A stretch of DNA of 64,000 nucleotides from Synechococcus sp. PROS-U-1 (GCF_014279755.1 NZ_CP047951.1:930001-994000), one strand, 5' to 3'; counted from the stretch's first letter, positions 1 through 9,451 are shown. The notes: a model not told the origin generated them from the letters alone. A program made the numbers and translations.

Positions 1-1
1 G

Positions 2-634
2 ATCCCGATTCTCACAATCAACACCGGTCATCTGGGATTTCTGGCCGAGGCCTATCTGGACGATCTCGACCGGGCCCTCGACGTGGTGCTCACCCAGCAA
101 TGGACGATCGAGGAACGCAGCAACCTCGTGGTGAGTGTGATGCGAGGTGACCAGCGCCGCTGGGAGGCGCTGTCCCTCAACGAAATGGCGCTGCACCGGG
201 AGCCGCTCACGAGCATGTGTCATTTCGAGATCGCCATCGGTCGCCATGCCCCGGTGGACATTGCTGCCGATGGCGTGATCCTCTCCACGCCGACGGGATC
301 GACGGCCTATGCCCTCAGCTCCGGCGGGCCGGTGATCACGCCGGATTGTCCGGTGCTGCAACTCACCCCGATCGCACCCCATTCCCTGGCGTCCCGAGCT
401 CTGGTGTTCAGTGACCGTGAACCGGTCACGGTGTTCCCGGCAACGCCGGAGCGCCTGATGATGGTGGTAGATGGAAGTGCTGGTTGCTACGTCTGGCCTG
501 AAGACCGGGTTTTGATTCGTCGCAGCGACCACCCAGTGCACTTTGTTCGCCTCGCCGACCATGAGTTCTTCCAGGTGCTGCGCAACAAACTGGGTTGGGG
601 TCTGCCCCACATCGCCAAGCCTGAGCGGGAATGA
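2..634 (+). CDS. nadK: NAD kinase, C-terminal part (5' end outside window)
   Basis: NAD kinase phosphorylates NAD+ to NADP+ using ATP, setting the NADPH pool. The frame is open from the first bases of the window, so roughly the first 90 residues, including the GGDGT nucleotide motif, lie upstream. Visible family motifs are NTGHLGFL near the start and the [17 protein letters not shown] substrate loop about 90 residues further on. The TGA overlaps the ATG of the next gene (ATGA), so the two are probably translationally coupled. Family assignment is secure; only the truncation limits it. Confidence 0.95.
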   Translation: MPILTINTGHLGFLAEAYLDDLDRALDVVLTQQWTIEERSNLVVSVMRGDQRRWEALSLNEMALHREPLTSMCHFEIAIGRHAPVDIAADGVILSTPTGSTAYALSSGGPVITPDCPVLQLTPIAPHSLASRALVFSDREPVTVFPATPERLMMVVDGSAGCYVWPEDRVLIRRSDHPVHFVRLADHEFFQVLRNKLGWGLPHIAKPERE

Positions 635-1308
635 TCGCTGAGCCGTTGTTGCTTCTTGCAGGACCTTCGGCGTTGTCCCTGGCGCCTCGTCTGGCCGCGT
701 CGGGGTACGCCACTCTCGATTGGCTCAGCGCCGGGCCCTCGGCCCATGCCTCTGAACCCGGTGAATCCCCGGTGGCTGCCGTTCTGGCGGCCAATCAGGC
801 CGCTTTGATTCAGGACCTGCGCAAACGCTTTGGGGCCATGCCGATCCTGCTGGATCTGGAACGCGACAGCGTTGAGGCGCGTGCTGCCTGTCTGGGATCC
901 GGCGCGGACGATTTCTGGCTGTCGGACATCGGGCCCAGCGATCTGCTGCTGCGTCTGCGCCTGCACCGCACGATTCAGCAGCGGCTGGGCGAGCGTTCGG
1001 TGCTGCTTCAGCTGGATGATCTCAGTCTTGATCCCACCACCCGGATGGTGCGACGGGGAGGTCGTGTCGTGGCATTGACGGCCCGGGAATTCATGCTTTT
1101 GCAGGTGCTGTTGTGTCGCCGTGGCCAGGTGTTGAGTCGCGACCTGTTGCTCCAGGAGGTCTGGCAAGGAGAGCGTTCCAGCAGCAATGTTGTTGAGGTG
1201 TATGTGCGGTATCTGCGCCAGAAGCTGGAGGCAGACGGCGAGCGCCGTCTTCTGCATACCGTTCGCGGTCGGGGCTACTGCCTTGGCCAGGTGTTGCCGG
1301 AGGATTGA
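631..1308 (+). CDS. OmpR-type response regulator with atypical receiver domain
   Basis: A 225-residue two-domain protein. The C-terminal ~100 residues form a winged-helix DNA-binding domain of the OmpR/PhoB class ([10 protein letters not shown], then [11 protein letters not shown] and TVRGRGY). The N-terminal half has the length of a receiver, but its first strand reads LLLLAGPS without the usual acidic pair, and the only candidate phospho-acceptor is the Asp in ILLDLERD. It may therefore be a pseudo-receiver that works without classical phosphorylation; this is inferred. It overlaps nadK by 4 bases and is followed 6 bases later by the DUF192 gene. No partner kinase is nearby. Confidence 0.85.
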   Translation: MIAEPLLLLAGPSALSLAPRLAASGYATLDWLSAGPSAHASEPGESPVAAVLAANQAALIQDLRKRFGAMPILLDLERDSVEARAACLGSGADDFWLSDIGPSDLLLRLRLHRTIQQRLGERSVLLQLDDLSLDPTTRMVRRGGRVVALTAREFMLLQVLLCRRGQVLSRDLLLQEVWQGERSSSNVVEVYVRYLRQKLEADGERRLLHTVRGRGYCLGQVLPED

Positions 1309-1314
1309 GCGGGC

Positions 1315-1758
1315 ATGGATGCTCTGCCCCCTGAGCCTCCCCCTCAGTGGTTGCCGGTTGGCGCCCGTTGGTGTGTGGCTCCCCAGCGATGCATCGATCT
1401 CGAGGTGGCCCGCAGTTCGGAGCAACAGCGGCTGGGGTTGATGCGGCGGCCGGCCCTGCCGCCTTTGCGGGGCATGTGGTTCCCTTTTTCCACGCCTCAA
1501 CCGCAGCGGTTCTGGATGTTCAACACCCTCGCTCCTCTGGACATGATCTTTGTGCGAGATGGACGCGTGCTCGATCTGGTCCGGGCTGTTCCAACCTGTG
1601 CTGCGTTGCCTTGTCGCTCCTACGCCGCTGATGCGGATGGCAACGGACGGGCTGATTTCGTTGATGCGGTGATCGAGGTCGGTGCGGGGGAGGCTCAGCG
1701 GCTTGGGATTACCGTCGGCGACCCCGTTCGGATTGAGCCGGTCATGGCTTCGGATTGA
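1315..1758 (+). CDS. DUF192 family protein
   Basis: A 147-residue protein matching the DUF192 fold: the central FWMFNTLAPLDMIFV and the C-terminal EVGAGEAQRLGITVGD are the family signatures. The function of DUF192 is not established, and many members are exported small beta-rich proteins. This copy has no obvious signal peptide from the chosen ATG. It follows the response regulator after 6 bases and probably shares its transcript. It is convergent with cobL, with only 7 bases between the stop codons. Confidence 0.85.
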   Translation: MDALPPEPPPQWLPVGARWCVAPQRCIDLEVARSSEQQRLGLMRRPALPPLRGMWFPFSTPQPQRFWMFNTLAPLDMIFVRDGRVLDLVRAVPTCAALPCRSYAADADGNGRADFVDAVIEVGAGEAQRLGITVGDPVRIEPVMASD

Positions 1759-1765
1759 AGCCGCC

Positions 1766-3025
1766 TCAACCCGGCTTCGTTCCAGTCACGATCAAGGTTG
1801 GGTTCATCGGAGCCAGCCGAGTGCCGTCCCCCAGCGGTTGTCCTCGCCAGGCCTGCAGCTGTTGCACGCGCACCGCCAACCCAGCGTTCTCAAGCAGCCG
1901 CCGAACGCCGGCCAACGCTTCCACGCTCGCTAAGGGAATCACCACAACACCCCCAGACCTCAGACGCGCCAAAACCTCCTGCAGCAAATGCTCCCGTTGC
2001 GCCCCTCCGCCTCCGAGCAGCACACGGTCGGGGTGATTGAGCTCCGTGGGAAGGGTGCCGTTCATCACCTGAATAGCGTCTGCTTCCAGCACCGCTGCGG
2101 GGTTGACCCCGAGCCGTTGTGCATTGCGCTGGATCAGTTGCGCGCCACCGGCACGACGTTCCACCGCCAGCAGTTGCAGCTGTGGACGCAGACGCAGAGC
2201 TTCAAGGCCGATGCTGCCGGTGCCCGCTCCCAGATCCCAGAGCACGCCGCACTCCGGGAGGGCGAGGTCGGCCAGCAGTTGAATGCGCACCTCGCGCTTG
2301 GTCATCAGCCCCGGGTGATCGCTGTGCTGCAGGTAGAGCCCGTCATCAAGCCCGAACAACGGCAGGTCGTGCGGATCCGGTGCTGCAGGTTCCCTGGCAA
2401 TCAGCAGTGCAATCAGCAGCGGATGCAGATCATCTGGCAGGGGGGCGCCTGGGGCGATCTGCTGCACCCGCTCATCGGCGTGCCCGAGGTTTTCGCAAAG
2501 CCAAAGTTCCGTGCTGGCTTCCAGGCCGCTGCCGCGCAACATGCGCTGCACGGTGCTGGCGCCCCCCTGGTTCGGGTCCGTCAGCACCGCCAGGGCAGCC
2601 GGTCGCTTCTGCATTGCGCTGGCCAGGATCTCGGGGTCCCGTCCGTGCAAGCTGACCCAGTCGGAGTCCTGCCAGGGGCGACCGATGCGGGCGAAGGCCA
2701 GTTGCAGGGATGTGGGGGCGGGGTGAAACCGCAGCCGCTCCGAACCGATGCGGTCGCAAAGGATGCGCCCCAGGCCGAACCAGAGCGGATCGCCGCTGGC
2801 CAGCACCACCACAGACCTTTCAGCAGGTTGTGATTGCAGGCTTCCCACCAAAGCCCGCGGGTCATCGCTGCTGATCAGGTCCGGCAGTGCATCTCCCAAC
2901 CAGCCCCTCAGCGCGGCTTGCAACCGTTGCGGCGCTGCGATCAGGGTGGCAGCTCGTAACAGCTTCTGCTGTGGAGCGGGCAGCGAGGCCGGAGCCCCGG
3001 CATCGGTGCCGATCACGTCGATCAT
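1766..3025 (-). CDS. cobL: Precorrin-6Y C5,15-methyltransferase (decarboxylating)
   Basis: A fusion of a CbiE-like N-terminal SAM methyltransferase (VIGTDAGAPAS start; VLASGDPLWFGLG and VSLHGRD typical of tetrapyrrole methylases) and a CbiT-like C-terminal Rossmann methyltransferase (VLWDLGAGTGSIGLEAL). It methylates C5 and C15 and decarboxylates the ring C side chain in corrin (B12) biosynthesis, in the cytoplasm. The start at 3025 gives 419 residues and begins directly at the domain. An ATG 39 bases upstream also exists but would overlap the divergent sulfotransferase start. Confidence 0.92.
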   Translation of the reverse strand: MIDVIGTDAGAPASLPAPQQKLLRAATLIAAPQRLQAALRGWLGDALPDLISSDDPRALVGSLQSQPAERSVVVLASGDPLWFGLGRILCDRIGSERLRFHPAPTSLQLAFARIGRPWQDSDWVSLHGRDPEILASAMQKRPAALAVLTDPNQGGASTVQRMLRGSGLEASTELWLCENLGHADERVQQIAPGAPLPDDLHPLLIALLIAREPAAPDPHDLPLFGLDDGLYLQHSDHPGLMTKREVRIQLLADLALPECGVLWDLGAGTGSIGLEALRLRPQLQLLAVERRAGGAQLIQRNAQRLGVNPAAVLEADAIQVMNGTLPTELNHPDRVLLGGGGAQREHLLQEVLARLRSGGVVVIPLASVEALAGVRRLLENAGLAVRVQQLQAWRGQPLGDGTRLAPMNPTLIVTGTKPG

Positions 3026-3057
3026 CCCGTCATTCTGGTGTGAGGGTTTGTTGGGCC

Positions 3058-4131
3058 ATGGCACGGAGTGACCTGCTTTCGGATCGCTTGGTGGCTGGCG
3101 GTTTCGTCCGCCCGTTGGTGCTTCTTCAAGGTTTGCAGCTGCGCCGCCCGTCCCTCTCCTGCTGGAGGGTGAGCTTGCTCATGGGGATCAGCGGGCTGTT
3201 GGTTGAGCCTTTGGCGTGGATCCAGTCATGGCTGTTTGCACGTCGTCTGCACAAGGCTGAGCTTCCGGATGATCCGATTGTGGTGATCGGTCACTGGCGC
3301 AGCGGCACCACCTATCTGCATCAGTTGCTGGCTTGTGATCCCTCGCTGGCGACGGCGCGCAATTGCCTCACCATGGCCCCGCAGGTGGCATTGCTGCTGA
3401 AGCCCTTGCTTCGTTCAGCACTCAAAAGGTGGATGACACGGCAGCGGCCGATTGATGCAGTGCCATGGGGGCCGGATGATCCCCAGGAGGATGAGCTTGG
3501 TCTGGCCCGTCTCACCATGGACACCAACATGGCGGGCATGGCCTTCCCCCGGGCCTATTCATGGTTTTTCCGTCGCAACGTTCTGGGGTTGTCCCGTGCG
3601 TTTGAGCGAGAGTGGCTGCTCTTCACCAAGCTCACCTGGCTCCACGACGGCCCGGGCAAGACGGGGTTGCTGATCAAGAACAGTGCTCATTCCGCCCGGG
3701 TGGAGCTGGTGCTGCGGCATTTCCCCAAGGCGCGGTTCGTGGTGCTGTCTCGTGATCCGCAGGCTTCGATTCGCTCGTTGGTTCAGGTGAAGCAACGTTT
3801 GGGTGGTTTGGTGGGGCTCCAGCCTGTGCCCGATGCCGTGACCCAGGTGGAGGATACGGTGGCGGCCCATGGTCAGCTTCTCCAGGCGTTTGAGGCGTCT
3901 CGGCATCGGATCCCTCCGGGTCAGTTGCTTGAGCTGCCCTACGACGTGTTGGTTCGCCAACCCCTCGCTTCGGTGAAGCGGATTTATGACGAGCTCGGGC
4001 TCAGGAGTTGGTCGTTGGTGGAAGCACCGCTGCAGGCTCGGATTGCCCAGGCCCGCAGCTACACCGCTGATCCGGTGACCCTGCCCCTCGCAGCGCAACA
4101 GCGCCTGCACGACCTGATGGAGGAGGCATGA
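3058..4131 (+). CDS. PAPS-dependent sulfotransferase family protein
   Basis: A 357-residue protein. GHWRSGTTYLHQLL near residue 75 is the 5'-phosphosulfate-binding loop of sulfotransferases (Sulfotransfer_3 class), and FVVLSRDPQASIRS fits the 3'-phosphate-binding segment. It probably transfers sulfate from PAPS to a sugar, lipid or polyketide; the acceptor cannot be read from the sequence. The frame is open further upstream, but 3058 is the first ATG that clears the divergent cobL start. Its stop overlaps the next small gene (ATGA). Confidence 0.85.
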   Translation: MARSDLLSDRLVAGGFVRPLVLLQGLQLRRPSLSCWRVSLLMGISGLLVEPLAWIQSWLFARRLHKAELPDDPIVVIGHWRSGTTYLHQLLACDPSLATARNCLTMAPQVALLLKPLLRSALKRWMTRQRPIDAVPWGPDDPQEDELGLARLTMDTNMAGMAFPRAYSWFFRRNVLGLSRAFEREWLLFTKLTWLHDGPGKTGLLIKNSAHSARVELVLRHFPKARFVVLSRDPQASIRSLVQVKQRLGGLVGLQPVPDAVTQVEDTVAAHGQLLQAFEASRHRIPPGQLLELPYDVLVRQPLASVKRIYDELGLRSWSLVEAPLQARIAQARSYTADPVTLPLAAQQRLHDLMEEA

Positions 4132-4370
4132 GCCCAGCCCACGATCGCCGTCAACGGTTGCATGAACTTGTCATCGCCTTGATTGCGCGAGAAGACGACC
4201 TTCCCTTGCTGGATCCCGATCAGCCTGACCTCGATGGGGCAGCCCCTGGCCGCTGGTTGGATCAGAACCGCCGCAGCCTGCAGCGCTATCAAGCCTTGGT
4301 TCGCACAGCGGTCACGCTGGATGCCCTGCTGGACGCCGAGGACAATCCATCACCCTTGTCCGCGAACTGA
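4128..4370 (+). CDS. Small conserved-type hypothetical protein
   Basis: An 80-residue acidic, mostly helical soluble protein. It has no membrane segment, metal-ligand cluster or motif I recognise. It starts in an ATGA overlap with the sulfotransferase stop, which is the best evidence that it is real and cotranslated with that gene. Its function is unknown; an accessory role to the sulfotransferase is only suggested by position. Confidence 0.6.
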   Translation: MSPAHDRRQRLHELVIALIAREDDLPLLDPDQPDLDGAAPGRWLDQNRRSLQRYQALVRTAVTLDALLDAEDNPSPLSAN

Positions 4371-4429
4371 TCTGAACCGCTGGCTGATCGCGGCAAACCT
4401 GGCAATCTGGGGCGACTCTCGGCCCCTGC

Positions 4430-6928
4430 ATGGCTTCGTTCGGTTGGTCCGCTCTGAACTCCCTGCTGGGCCGCGGCGCCAAAGCCTCGCCATGGCGGCC
4501 CCCGGAGGCCTGCTGGAGCCGTCCCTTCGGCCTGGGCTGGGACAAGCCCTACACGGTGCGCTATGCCAGCAACCTCGACGACGGCCCCAACCACGGCATG
4601 CCGCTTGGAGGCTTCGGGGCGGGCTGCTTCGGTCGAGCTCCCGACGGCAACATCAACCTCTGGCATCTCGATGGCGGTGAGCACTGGTTCGGTGTCTTGC
4701 CCGACTGCCAATTCGCCCTGTTTGAGGGAAACGAACGGGGCAAGCGGGCCCATGCCCTGGCGGTTCAGCCAGACCAGGACGCCTCGCGTCCGGAGGCTGG
4801 TCAGCCGCTGAAGGCCTGGACGTGGTATCCAGCAAGTACGCCAGAGCGCAGCACCGGCACCTACGCCGCCCGTTATCCGCTGAGTTGGACCAGCTACGAG
4901 GGGGTCTATGACGCCGAAGTGCGATGTGAGGCCTTCAGCCCGATCCTGCCGGGTGACTACCAGCGCACCAGCTATCCGGTGGCGGTGTTCGTCTGGACGC
5001 TGCGCAACCCCACTGACCAGCCATTGGACTTGTCGTTGTTGCTGAGTTGGCGCAATAGCACCGGCTGGTTCACCAACACTGATGCCTCAGCAGAAGTCCA
5101 CTTCCGCGATGACGGCAGCCCGGAGCACAATTACGCCCCGGCCATTGGCATGACCAACGGTCAGCGCAATCGTTGCGTTGAGGATGGTTCCCTCAAGGGA
5201 GTGGTGCTGGAGGGCAACGTCTCCAAACCCGTCGCCGAAGGCGAGGGGCAGTGGTGCATTGCCACGGTGGAGCAGCCCGGTGTAACCATTCAGCGCTGCA
5301 GCCGCTGGAATCCCAGTGGTGATGGCCGTGAGCTCTGGGACAGCTTCAGTGTCGATGGCTCCATTCCCGAGAGCAACAATGATCGACGCAGTGGATCCGA
5401 TGATCCCCTCAGTGCAGCGCTGGCGGTGCAGTGTCAGCTGGCACCCGGGCAGAGCATCGAGATTCCGGTGGTGATCAGCTGGGATCTCCCCGTGACGGCT
5501 TTTGCAACCGGCAGCCAGGCCCTGCGCCGCTATACCGACTTCTTCGGTACTGATGGCAATCAGGCGGTTGCCATTGCTGCTGAAGCGCTTCGCGACTGGC
5601 AGACGTGGCGCCAGCAGATTGAGGCCTGGCAGCAGCCGGTGCTGCAACGCCAGGACCTGCCGGAACCGCTGCGGATGGCTCTGTTCAATGAGCTCTACGA
5701 CCTCTGCAGTGGCGGCAGTCTCTGGAGCGCGGCCTCACCCGATGATCCCCACGGCCGCTTCGGCGTTTTGGAGTGCCTCGACTACGCCTGGTACGAGAGC
5801 CTCGATGTTCGTCTTTATGGATCCTTTGCTCTGCTGCAGCTCTGGCCTGAACTCGACAAGGCCGTGTTGCGCAGTTTTGCCCGAGCGATTCCGGCGGCAG
5901 ATGCCACCCAGAGGCCGATCGGTTGGTATTTCACCCAGGGCAAAGGCCGGGTTGAGGCCGACCGCAAGGTGAAGGGTGCCACGCCCCATGATCTGGGGGC
6001 TCCCAACGAAATTCCCTGGGATGCAACCAACTACACCGCTTATCAGGACTGCAACCTCTGGAAAGATCTCGGCAGTGATTTTGTTCTGCAGGTGTGGCGC
6101 ACGTTCAAGCTGGCGCCCAGCGGTGAAGACATCCGTTTCCTTGCCGATTGCTGGCCGGCGTCTGTCGAGGCTCTGCGTTACCTCAAAACCTTCGACGTCA
6201 ACGATGATGGGCTTCCAGACAACGGTGGGGCTCCGGATCAGACCTTTGATGACTGGCCCCTGAAAGGGGTGAGTGCCTATTGCGGTGCTCTCTGGATCGC
6301 TGCTCTCGAGGCTGCTCTTGCCATTGCCCAGACCCTCCAGCTCAGCACTGGTCTGGATACCTCCGCTGAGCAGAGGGAATTCAGCGGTTGGCTGGAGCAA
6401 TCCCGTGGCAACTTCGACAAGCTGCTCTGGAATGGCGAGTACTACGACATCGATGCCGAGAGCGGTACGCCGGTGGTGATGGCCGATCAGCTCTGCGGAG
6501 ATTTCTACGCAAGGCTGTTGGGTCTGCCCCCGGTGGTGAGCGACAGCAACAGTCGCAGCACGTTGAAAGCCGTGAAAGAGGCTTGCTTCGAGGCCTTTGA
6601 TGGCGGTTCCCTGGGGGTGGCCAACGGCTTACGCCGTGATGGAACACCGTTGGATCCCAATGGCACCCACCCCCTGGAGGTGTGGACTGGGATCAACTTC
6701 GGGATTGCCAGTTACTACCGATTGATGGGCGAGAAGCAGACGGCGGAAGCCATCTGCTCAGCGGTGGTTGAGCAAGTGTATGGCGGCGGTCTGCAGTTCC
6801 GCACCCCTGAAGCCATCACCGCAGTCAACACCTACAGGGCGTGCCACTACCTCCGGGCCATGGCGATCTGGGGGCTCTGGGCAACGGAGACCGACTGGAG
6901 TCTCATCCCCGGGTCGGATTCCCGTTGA
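4430..6928 (+). CDS. GH116 family beta-glucosidase (GBA2/DUF608 type)
   Basis: An 832-residue protein with the two-domain layout of GH116: an N-terminal beta-sandwich (GMPLGGFGAGCFGR near residue 55; FSPILPGDYQRTSYPVAVF) and a C-terminal (alpha/alpha)6 barrel. In the barrel, LECLDYAWYESLDVRLYGSF corresponds to the nucleophile region and PDQTFDDWPLKG to the acid/base region. The family hydrolyses beta-glucosides such as glucosylceramide or bile-acid glucosides; the substrate in this organism is unknown. There is no signal peptide, so it is probably cytoplasmic. Its last 82 bases overlap the convergent AraC gene. Confidence 0.92.
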   Translation: MASFGWSALNSLLGRGAKASPWRPPEACWSRPFGLGWDKPYTVRYASNLDDGPNHGMPLGGFGAGCFGRAPDGNINLWHLDGGEHWFGVLPDCQFALFEGNERGKRAHALAVQPDQDASRPEAGQPLKAWTWYPASTPERSTGTYAARYPLSWTSYEGVYDAEVRCEAFSPILPGDYQRTSYPVAVFVWTLRNPTDQPLDLSLLLSWRNSTGWFTNTDASAEVHFRDDGSPEHNYAPAIGMTNGQRNRCVEDGSLKGVVLEGNVSKPVAEGEGQWCIATVEQPGVTIQRCSRWNPSGDGRELWDSFSVDGSIPESNNDRRSGSDDPLSAALAVQCQLAPGQSIEIPVVISWDLPVTAFATGSQALRRYTDFFGTDGNQAVAIAAEALRDWQTWRQQIEAWQQPVLQRQDLPEPLRMALFNELYDLCSGGSLWSAASPDDPHGRFGVLECLDYAWYESLDVRLYGSFALLQLWPELDKAVLRSFARAIPAADATQRPIGWYFTQGKGRVEADRKVKGATPHDLGAPNEIPWDATNYTAYQDCNLWKDLGSDFVLQVWRTFKLAPSGEDIRFLADCWPASVEALRYLKTFDVNDDGLPDNGGAPDQTFDDWPLKGVSAYCGALWIAALEAALAIAQTLQLSTGLDTSAEQREFSGWLEQSRGNFDKLLWNGEYYDIDAESGTPVVMADQLCGDFYARLLGLPPVVSDSNSRSTLKAVKEACFEAFDGGSLGVANGLRRDGTPLDPNGTHPLEVWTGINFGIASYYRLMGEKQTAEAICSAVVEQVYGGGLQFRTPEAITAVNTYRACHYLRAMAIWGLWATETDWSLIPGSDSR

Positions 6929-7827
6929 AGCGTCGCGCTGGGGGATTCCCCGAATTGGTTGCGGTAATCCCGAGCGAAGTGGTTGCGGCTTGGAAAGCCG
7001 TAATGGGAGGCAATCTCTTGCACCGTGCGGCAGCCGATGGCCTGTTGCACCTTTGAAGAGCCCAGGGCGTGCTGCACCTGGGCGAGCCGGATCTGTTTGA
7101 GCAGAGTCATGGGACCGGTGCCAAAGGTCTGACGACAGTGCTGAACGATGGAGGAGCGTGAGGCGAAGATCGTCGCGCTTAGATCGTCAAGCCTGATGGC
7201 TTGGCGGGTGTTCTCGAAGCCCCAGCTGACCAGATCTTTCATCAGGGCGCTCCCCACGCCGAGTTCACCACTGGTTGTTCCCCTGAGCTCTTGCGGGGAC
7301 AATGCCTCCAGCGTCGCCGCTTGAATCAGATCTTCCTGGTCGGCCCCCATCAGCTGCGCCTGGATCAACGCGCTGATCTGTGCAAACCGCTGCGGGCTGA
7401 GGTTGGCGGAATTCGACCCTTGAATGAGATCGAGCACCTGGTGCTCGCCGGTGCTGCAGGCGAGCTGTTCAAACCGCGTTTGGGAGACGAGCGCCACCTG
7501 GATGTGAGCTCCTGCGGGAAGCTGAACAAACGTATCGCTCAAGCTGGCGTGAAAACCATGCAGGGAGCCCTGCTGCGTCTCTTCGCCGCGAACCACCGGA
7601 TTTTGGTCGGAGGTGTTCAAGCTGATGGGCAAAACGCCAGGCCGTCGGTTGCCGTGAAGTACGAGGTCTTGATTGGTCTGGATCGAGAACACCGGCAGCT
7701 GCCGCGAACCGCCCAGGCGGAAGACTCCATTGAGAGCGCCCTGGCTCAATTGAGCCACATCCATCTCAAAGCCGAGTGTTCGGAGGGTCGCGCTGAGTCC
7801 CCGAGCTGAGTTGAAGTCGAGCTTCAT
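6847..7827 (-). CDS. AraC/XylS family transcriptional regulator
   Basis: A 326-residue protein with a C-terminal double helix-turn-helix (about residues 205–310). SSIVQHCRQTFGTGPMTLLKQ is in the first HTH, and IASHYGFPSRNHFARDYRN is the diagnostic second one. The N-terminal ~200 residues are a sensor-like region resembling the AraC-binding-domain-like class, ligand unknown. The 3' end runs 82 bases antisense into the GH116 gene. It is divergent from the DUF3122 gene across a 71-base spacer carrying a 12-bp palindrome, so autoregulation or control of DUF3122 is plausible. Confidence 0.9.
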   Translation of the reverse strand: MKLDFNSARGLSATLRTLGFEMDVAQLSQGALNGVFRLGGSRQLPVFSIQTNQDLVLHGNRRPGVLPISLNTSDQNPVVRGEETQQGSLHGFHASLSDTFVQLPAGAHIQVALVSQTRFEQLACSTGEHQVLDLIQGSNSANLSPQRFAQISALIQAQLMGADQEDLIQAATLEALSPQELRGTTSGELGVGSALMKDLVSWGFENTRQAIRLDDLSATIFASRSSIVQHCRQTFGTGPMTLLKQIRLAQVQHALGSSKVQQAIGCRTVQEIASHYGFPSRNHFARDYRNQFGESPSATLQRESDPGMRLQSVSVAQSPQIAMARR

Positions 7828-7870
7828 TGGTCAATTGTTGGTCAAAGTCGCCTGTTGGGATGATTTGTTG

Positions 7871-7882
7871 TGAGAATTCTCA
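7871..7882. promoter_or_regulatory. 12-bp perfect palindrome in divergent promoter region
   Basis: TGAGAATTCTCA is a perfect dyad in the 71-base spacer between the AraC regulator and the DUF3122 gene. The same spacer also has GGTCAA twice, 5 bases apart, next to the regulator start. Either could be an operator. This rests on symmetry and position only, and AraC proteins usually bind direct rather than inverted repeats. Confidence 0.35.
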
Positions 7883-7898
7883 GATTGATCCCATCCGT

Positions 7899-8387
7899 AT
7901 GCGCCGTCTCCTCTGTTGTCTGGTGGCTGCCTTAGTTCTGTTGTTGCTCACGCCAGGGATGGCCTGGGCCCAGGTTCATCAGCATGAGAGTGAGACAGGT
8001 GTCGCCATGGTGCGCTCTCTGGAGAGCTTGCGGGATCTCGATTACGACAGTTGGCAGGCGGTGGCCTATCGCGAGGGGCCTCCGGGGCAGCCTGTGGTGT
8101 TGCGCGTTGTGGGCTATCCCGGAAAACTGCGTTTGGATCATCCGGTCAGTCTTCAAGTGCTGGCGGGTCGGCGCGAATGGCAGCTGGATGACATCACTCT
8201 GGCCAATCCGGTGCTGGCCTCGGACGGTCGTGAAGCTGCGGCCGAATTCGCGCTCGATCCTTTGCTGGACGATCTCAGCAACAACCGTCCGCTGCGCATG
8301 GTCTTGCCCGGAGTGTTCACCGAGTTGCCTGTGCCTCCGTACGTCGTTGGTGAATGGCGCTCGCTGCAGGAGTTGCCCCTGAGCTGA
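7899..8387 (+). CDS. DUF3122 family secreted protein
   Basis: A 162-residue protein with a clear signal peptide (MRRLLCCLVAALVLLLL then an Ala-Trp-Ala cleavage region), followed by a beta-rich domain. LRDLDYDSWQAVAYR and LRLDHPVSLQV match the cyanobacterial DUF3122 family of unknown function. It is probably periplasmic. ATG 7899 is chosen because it begins the signal peptide; an upstream ATG at 7827 would add an implausible Cys-rich leader. Its TGA overlaps the ribD ATG (TGATG). Confidence 0.8.
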   Translation: MRRLLCCLVAALVLLLLTPGMAWAQVHQHESETGVAMVRSLESLRDLDYDSWQAVAYREGPPGQPVVLRVVGYPGKLRLDHPVSLQVLAGRREWQLDDITLANPVLASDGREAAAEFALDPLLDDLSNNRPLRMVLPGVFTELPVPPYVVGEWRSLQELPLS

Positions 8388-9451
8388 TGTGGGAGCTCTG
8401 GATGAGTCGGGCCTTGGCTTTGGCCGCCCTCGCCGAAGGTCACACCAGCCCCAACCCCCTGGTGGGGGCTGTGGTTCTGGATCGTAATGGGCGCCTTGTG
8501 GGAGAGGGCTTTCACGCCCGCTGTGGGCAACCCCATGCCGAAGTGGGTGCCCTGAGGCAGGCGGGAGCTACGGCCCGTGGTGGAACGCTTGTGGTGACCC
8601 TGGAACCCTGTTGCCACCACGGCCGCACGCCCCCCTGCAGTGAGGCGGTGGTGAAGGCCGGTATCCGTCGGGTTGTGGTGGCTCTGGAGGATCCTGACCC
8701 TCGTGTGGATGGAGGCGGAATTCGCCAGCTGCGTGAGGCTGGCCTGGAGGTGATCAGCGGCGTGCTCCGCGATGAGGCCCGCCAGCAGAACAGGGCTTTT
8801 CTGCATCGCATCCGTACCGGCCGGCCCTTCGGAATTCTCAAGTGGGCCATGAGCCTGGATGGCCGTACCGCCCTGCCGAATGGCGTGAGCCAGTGGATCA
8901 GCAGCCCACCAGCCCGCGATTGGGTGCATCAGCTGCGCAGTGGCATGGATGCTGTGATCGTGGGGGGCGGCACGGTTCGCGCCGATGATCCGCTGCTCAC
9001 GAGCAGGGGCAGGCGTTCACCGGAACCGCTGCGGGTGGTGCTGAGCCAGAGCTTGGATCTGCCCAATCAGATGCAGCTCTGGGATACCGCGGTGGCGCCG
9101 ACCCTAGTGGCCTATGGGCCCGATGCTGATCCCCAGCGTCTGCCATGCGGCCCAGAGGGGCTTGGGCTTTCGGCCTGTGATCCATTGCATCTGATGGAGG
9201 CCCTTGCGGAGCGCGGTTGCAACCAAGTGTTGTGGGAATGCGGCCCCGAGTTAGCGGCTGCAGCGATCCGACAGGGTTGTGTGCAGGAGATCGCGGCGGT
9301 GGTGGCTCCGAAGCTGATGGGGGGGACAGCAGCCCGCACTCCCCTGGGGGAGCTGAACTTCAGTGCTATGGAGGAGGTGCTGCAGGGGGACTGGCATCAG
9401 TGCGAGCTGCTTGGGCAGGACTGGCTGCTGCGCTGGCGAATCGGCTCTTAA
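8387..9451 (+). CDS. ribD: Bifunctional riboflavin biosynthesis deaminase/reductase
   Basis: A 354-residue protein with an N-terminal zinc deaminase (PHAEVGAL and PCCHHGRTPPC, the H-A-E and P-C-x8-C ligands) and a C-terminal RibD reductase (LKWAMSLDGRTA; VIVGGGTVRADDPLLTSR). It deaminates 2,5-diamino-6-ribosylamino-pyrimidinone phosphate and reduces the ribosyl group, the second and third steps of riboflavin synthesis. The start overlaps the DUF3122 stop. Residues and length are normal for the family. Confidence 0.95.
   Translation: MWELWMSRALALAALAEGHTSPNPLVGAVVLDRNGRLVGEGFHARCGQPHAEVGALRQAGATARGGTLVVTLEPCCHHGRTPPCSEAVVKAGIRRVVVALEDPDPRVDGGGIRQLREAGLEVISGVLRDEARQQNRAFLHRIRTGRPFGILKWAMSLDGRTALPNGVSQWISSPPARDWVHQLRSGMDAVIVGGGTVRADDPLLTSRGRRSPEPLRVVLSQSLDLPNQMQLWDTAVAPTLVAYGPDADPQRLPCGPEGLGLSACDPLHLMEALAERGCNQVLWECGPELAAAAIRQGCVQEIAAVVAPKLMGGTAARTPLGELNFSAMEEVLQGDWHQCELLGQDWLLRWRIGS

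Noticed and set aside
487-1500. Long minus-strand frame of ~337 codons opposite nadK and the response regulator
   Set aside because: It is an antisense shadow of GC-rich genes with no recognisable motifs.
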